From Erythroxylum novogranatense (lineage: Eukaryota; Streptophyta; Magnoliopsida; Malpighiales; Erythroxylaceae), in NCBI GenBank assembly GCA_029891385.1, contig CM057231.1:68464990-68528989 (forward strand): DNA of 64,000 nucleotides. Reading direction: 5' to 3'. Positions within the stretch are counted from its first letter, which is position 1; every line of letters begins with the position of its first letter. Shown piece by piece: positions 60,842 to 64,000 of this stretch. The notes under the pieces were generated by a model, which was given only the letters and a program-made list of their open reading frames with translations, had not been told where the DNA came from and did no database searches. A program made the position numbers and the translations under genes.

Positions 60842-61788
60842 TACATAAGAAGGGGGGTTGAAATGTGTAATCTTTTTTAGAATACAAAAACTTTTGATAT
60901 TTCTTAAAAAAAATCCAACTATCAAATGAATACCAAAGATATTATACTAAAGTAGCTACATATTTGAATCGCAAATAAATTTTTATCTACTCGTCTAACA
61001 AAAAAAAATTAAAGTGTAAGGTTAGAGAATAGACGCCGTGATTTTATACTGGTTTACCCCAAACCTTGGGTTACGTCCAGTCCTCAGAGTTTGTCTGCGA
61101 TTTCACTATAGTCTTTCAACTTTACAAGTATTCTTTCTTCCCTTCCAAAGCTTCTTCAGGTCTCTTACACAAAGTATTCTTTTTGCTATCTTAGCTTCTC
61201 TAGGCTCTTAGCCTTTTCTTTCTCTTGCTTAGAAAGATATTGTGAGCTTTTTGTTACAGTAGCGTTTGCTCTATTGTATCGTACTTTGAATACATAATTC
61301 TTTTAAGTATGTAAGACTTAAAAAAACTTCTTTAGTCTTCGACTAGAACTAGTATTTATAGCCTAAGTCTCCAACTACTTCTTGAAAAACTGCTTTTTGT
61401 TTCTTTTAGAAATCGTTATTTAGTTAAGTTCTATAACTAACTCCAACTAACTAACTATTTGACTACTAGAGTATCTTCTTCTCTGTATTGTCTGTGTTTT
61501 GCTTCTTTTGTGATGATGTGTCATCTGTGTTTTGTTTCTTCTGTGATGACTTGTCGTTTGTGTTTTGCTTCTTCTGTGATGGCGTGTCGTCTGTGTTTTG
61601 TTTCTTTTGTGATGACGTGTCGTCTATGTTTTGCTTCTTCTGTGTTTTGCTTCTTTTGTGATGACTATGTGATGTTTATATTTTTCTGCACACTTAGCAC
61701 ACTTATCAAAACAGTCCATTTATTTATAATATTATTATTATTTGATTGTCACCAAAACTAATAGAAGTGAAGTCTTCTTGACTTAACA
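60842..61788 (-). repeat. 3' LTR of the SIRE-like element
   Basis: On the minus strand it begins TGTTAAGTCAAGAAGAC and ends CCCCCTTCTTATGTA, where the final CA has become TA. It aligns with 37303-38362. At 61470-61660 it holds a repeat based on tctgtgttttgcttcttctg and tgatgacgtgtcg, in the position where the other LTR has TCTGCGTCTG repeats. The open frame 61459-61761 runs through this repeat and is not a gene. Confidence 0.72.
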
Positions 61789-62318
61789 ATCTTTCTCTTT
61801 TTGATGATAACAAATAATAATAATTTTAGAAAATAAAAATGAGTAAGCAAATATTATTCAGACAATGAATAAGAAGACAACAAAAGAAATGCACATGCAT
61901 ATATGAAATACATATATGATATAAAAACTTGAAGTCGTTTATATCTTCTTTTCTTGTCTCTAGTCTCCACATATACTTTCTTTCTTCTGCTCTTCTCCCC
62001 TATTTGTTATTAATCAAAAGCTTTGACGAAGATGCATCATAATTTCAGAAAATATATGTTACATATCAGTGCGAATCATCTTGAGGTCTTATTCAATAGT
62101 AACTCGTAGATAAACTACTTCCTCATGAAGATCACCTACTGAGTCACTCAGGTCATCAACTTTAGTATGAATTTCCTCAATTTATTTTACTAGTGCTTCG
62201 TGAATTTCCTTTTGTGTGTGACTAATTTCCTCTAAAACATTAGTAGAATCTTGTTGAGGTGTACTCGGTGGATGGAAATTTTTAGTAACAGATAGTTCTG
62301 AAGGTAAAATATCTAATT

Positions 62319-63990
62319 CTATGATTTTGATAATAGGAGGTTTGAATGTTTGTTTTCTTTATGGGAGATCAAGATCATCAGGTCTAGGTAATTTGGAACT
62401 AGTTGTCCAAGAAGGTGTAATACTTCTTTAATTGATGGTATAAAACTTAAAGGTCTAAAATGCATGATCAGATGCATAAAGGTCTCTAAGTTAAAATTGG
62501 TACCTTCAACCATGATAGTTCTGTACTGTCCTTTTGTAACTCTTCCAACTACCTTGAAAGTTGCATCTGTGGTGAAACTTCCACATTGAATTCTTGATGG
62601 TTTTAAGATATGATGTGAGACATAGATATCCTTAGGTTGAGCTGCATTGCATGCATCATCTATGTTCTTCACAACTACTTGAATCTGATCTTCTGTAAGA
62701 TCATCTTTATTTCCTTCAAGGAACATCTTCTTTTTTTCTTTTTCTTCATTGCATGCAATGTTTGAAGATCTCGGTTTTATATCTGGCATAATTTTGATCA
62801 ATGTTCTGCTTGTGATTGGATAAATTGTTTATCGATCCTTGGACATCTTCATTGGATATGGTTCTGACTTTTCATCTCACAAAATACCATATAATCTTCT
62901 TTCTTCATGATTTAATAGATGTATTGATCGATCATTGATCAGTATAGGTTCGACTTGTACCTTGATTAACTTTTTCAAAGGTTCTCTTATAATAATTGAG
63001 CTTCTACTTTAAACAGGTACTGATTCTTCTATAACCTTCATTCTTAAATCCTCCTTGCTGATAGGTTGAGAAGGATTGTAACGTGCTAATTTATGTTCAA
63101 CTGACTTTGTCTTCTATTGAATATCGATGAAGTACTTTTTTTTACTGGTCTTCAGCTTCTTATGATCTTTTATCATTCTAGAAGGAAGTCGTTGTTGAGG
63201 CTTCTTTCTTTCAAACACTAATTTCTTCTTAATTTATATCTCTTTAATTGATTTTGTTGATTGACTTTGCAATATTGAGACGAAAGATTCAGTAACTTGA
63301 AGTGCTTTCTGTGGTTTTTCAAAATCTTCACCAAGAGTCAAATCTTTTTGTTTCTTCTGTTCTTGTTGTCGTAAGGTTAGTAATCTTGGTGACCTTCTTG
63401 ATTGTTTAGAATTTTATGAATGAAGTGTCTCTCCCTTTCTCTTCAATGACACTTGTTGTAAAGACTATTTAGCCTGGCTTTCTTCTCTTTATGAAATCGT
63501 CTTAGCTTTTATTGATACTTCTGACGATTTCTCTTTCTTTTCTTCTATAGATGTTCTTCCTGTGGGTTGAGGTTTTGTCTTTCTTGCGGGTGTAACATTT
63601 TCACTCCGGCTGCGTTTGACAACATGCTCCCCCTCAACCCTTGCTTTTGGAGTAGAACCTATATGCGCCTTGTCTTGAATCTTTAATCCCATTCGACTAA
63701 CAGTGGTTGCATTAATGATGCTTTCCGCATCCATCTTCATCCTGTTTCCTCTGTCAAGAAGAATTCCAGAATCTTTAAAGATCTTTGTTAGCAACATACC
63801 ATATGGTAAGGAACTAGAATCTCTCTTCGACTTCATCATGTACTTCAAAATTAAGTACAGAAGATTAATAGGTTGATGATTGAGTAGATGAAACAAACAT
63901 TGTTCATCTATCGTCGTCATAACATTCTTCGAGCCTAATCGTGGTAGAACACAATGAAAAAATAGAGAATGTAGAACCCTAGCCTTTGGG
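62319..63990 (-). pseudogene. env-like ORF remnant of the SIRE-like element
   Basis: Two open pieces, 63920-63489 and 62801-62319, are in the same frame (offset divisible by three). Several stops lie between and downstream, so they are parts of one decayed reading frame that continues off the window edge. The upstream piece contains SSLPYGMLLTKIFKDSGI, a pattern I associate with the env-like/plant-mobile-type proteins of plant retroelements, then a Lys- and Arg-rich segment (VVKRSRSENVTPARKTKPQP). The downstream piece is Lys/Glu-rich, then more globular. It is not functional as it stands, and the label env-like is by position and pattern only. Confidence 0.55.
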
Positions 63991-64000
63991 ACAAGAGTTG

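Larger units (their letters stand above)
60842..64000 (-). mobile_element. SIRE/copia-like element, 3' end (env-like ORF, purine tract, 3' LTR)
   Basis: Read on the minus strand: a decayed ORF entering from the right window edge (to 62319), about 500 bp of non-coding sequence, ttgttatcatcaaaaagag leading into a purine tract (61789-61808), and an LTR from 61788 to 60842. The atcaaaaag block just before the LTR and an env-like ORF downstream of pol are hallmarks of the SIRE lineage of Ty1/copia. The pol region and 5' LTR lie outside the window. It is the same family as the solo LTR at 37303-38362. Confidence 0.7.

Noticed and set aside
61459..61761. 100-codon Cys/Ser-rich frame
   Set aside because: It is generated by a short tandem repeat inside the SIRE-like LTR.

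Overview
The window is plant nuclear DNA, most likely from a eudicot. It is AT-rich, split-gene sequence dominated by LTR retrotransposons, with two recognisable nuclear genes on the + strand. No bacterial-type genes, CRISPR array, tRNA or rRNA genes were seen. By my boundary calls, roughly 70% of the window is LTR-retrotransposon sequence.

Layout: (1) 1-3435 is the 5' part of a minus-strand, Athila-like, gag-only element whose far end lies outside the window. (2) 3535-11442 is a decayed plus-strand Athila-like element with two LTRs, a tRNA-Asp-type primer site, and gag and protease remnants, but no polymerase. (3) 13023-40372 is a three-deep nest. The host is an element of the same family as (1). 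Seven bases into its 5' LTR it is interrupted by a minus-strand giant-LTR element (13030-34605, perfect atata target duplication). The internal region of that element is interrupted in turn by a plus-strand giant-LTR element (20193-30221). Both giant elements have LTRs of 3.9-4.9 kb around short non-coding internal domains, an architecture like the LARDs described in cereals. A solo LTR of a SIRE/copia-like family (37303-38362) sits further along the host element. (4) 40373-44211 is mostly unassigned AT-rich DNA with a clean hAT-type MITE at 42963-43347.

(5) 44212-52901 is a ten-exon P-class pentatricopeptide-repeat gene, orthologous in my reading to Arabidopsis EMB2654, a plastid RNA-processing factor. 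Two of its nine introns have GC rather than GT donors. Intron 8 carries a complete 2.1 kb retrotransposon with identical 320-bp LTRs and a frameshifted gag. Intron 9 carries a solo LTR with a perfect 5-bp target duplication. (6) 56063-56731 is an uninterrupted coding exon for the KH-domain ribosome-assembly factor PNO1, with an inferred 5'UTR intron, a telo-box and upstream ORFs. (7) 57274-57768 is an unrecognised open frame. (8) 57.8-60.8 kb shows no gene. (9) 60842-64000 is the 3' end of a minus-strand SIRE/copia-like element: a decayed env-like ORF, a polypurine tract and a 3' LTR.

The two genes work in different compartments (plastid RNA processing and small-subunit rRNA assembly) and share no visible pathway. 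All boundaries, percentages and homologies were read by eye, with no database search.
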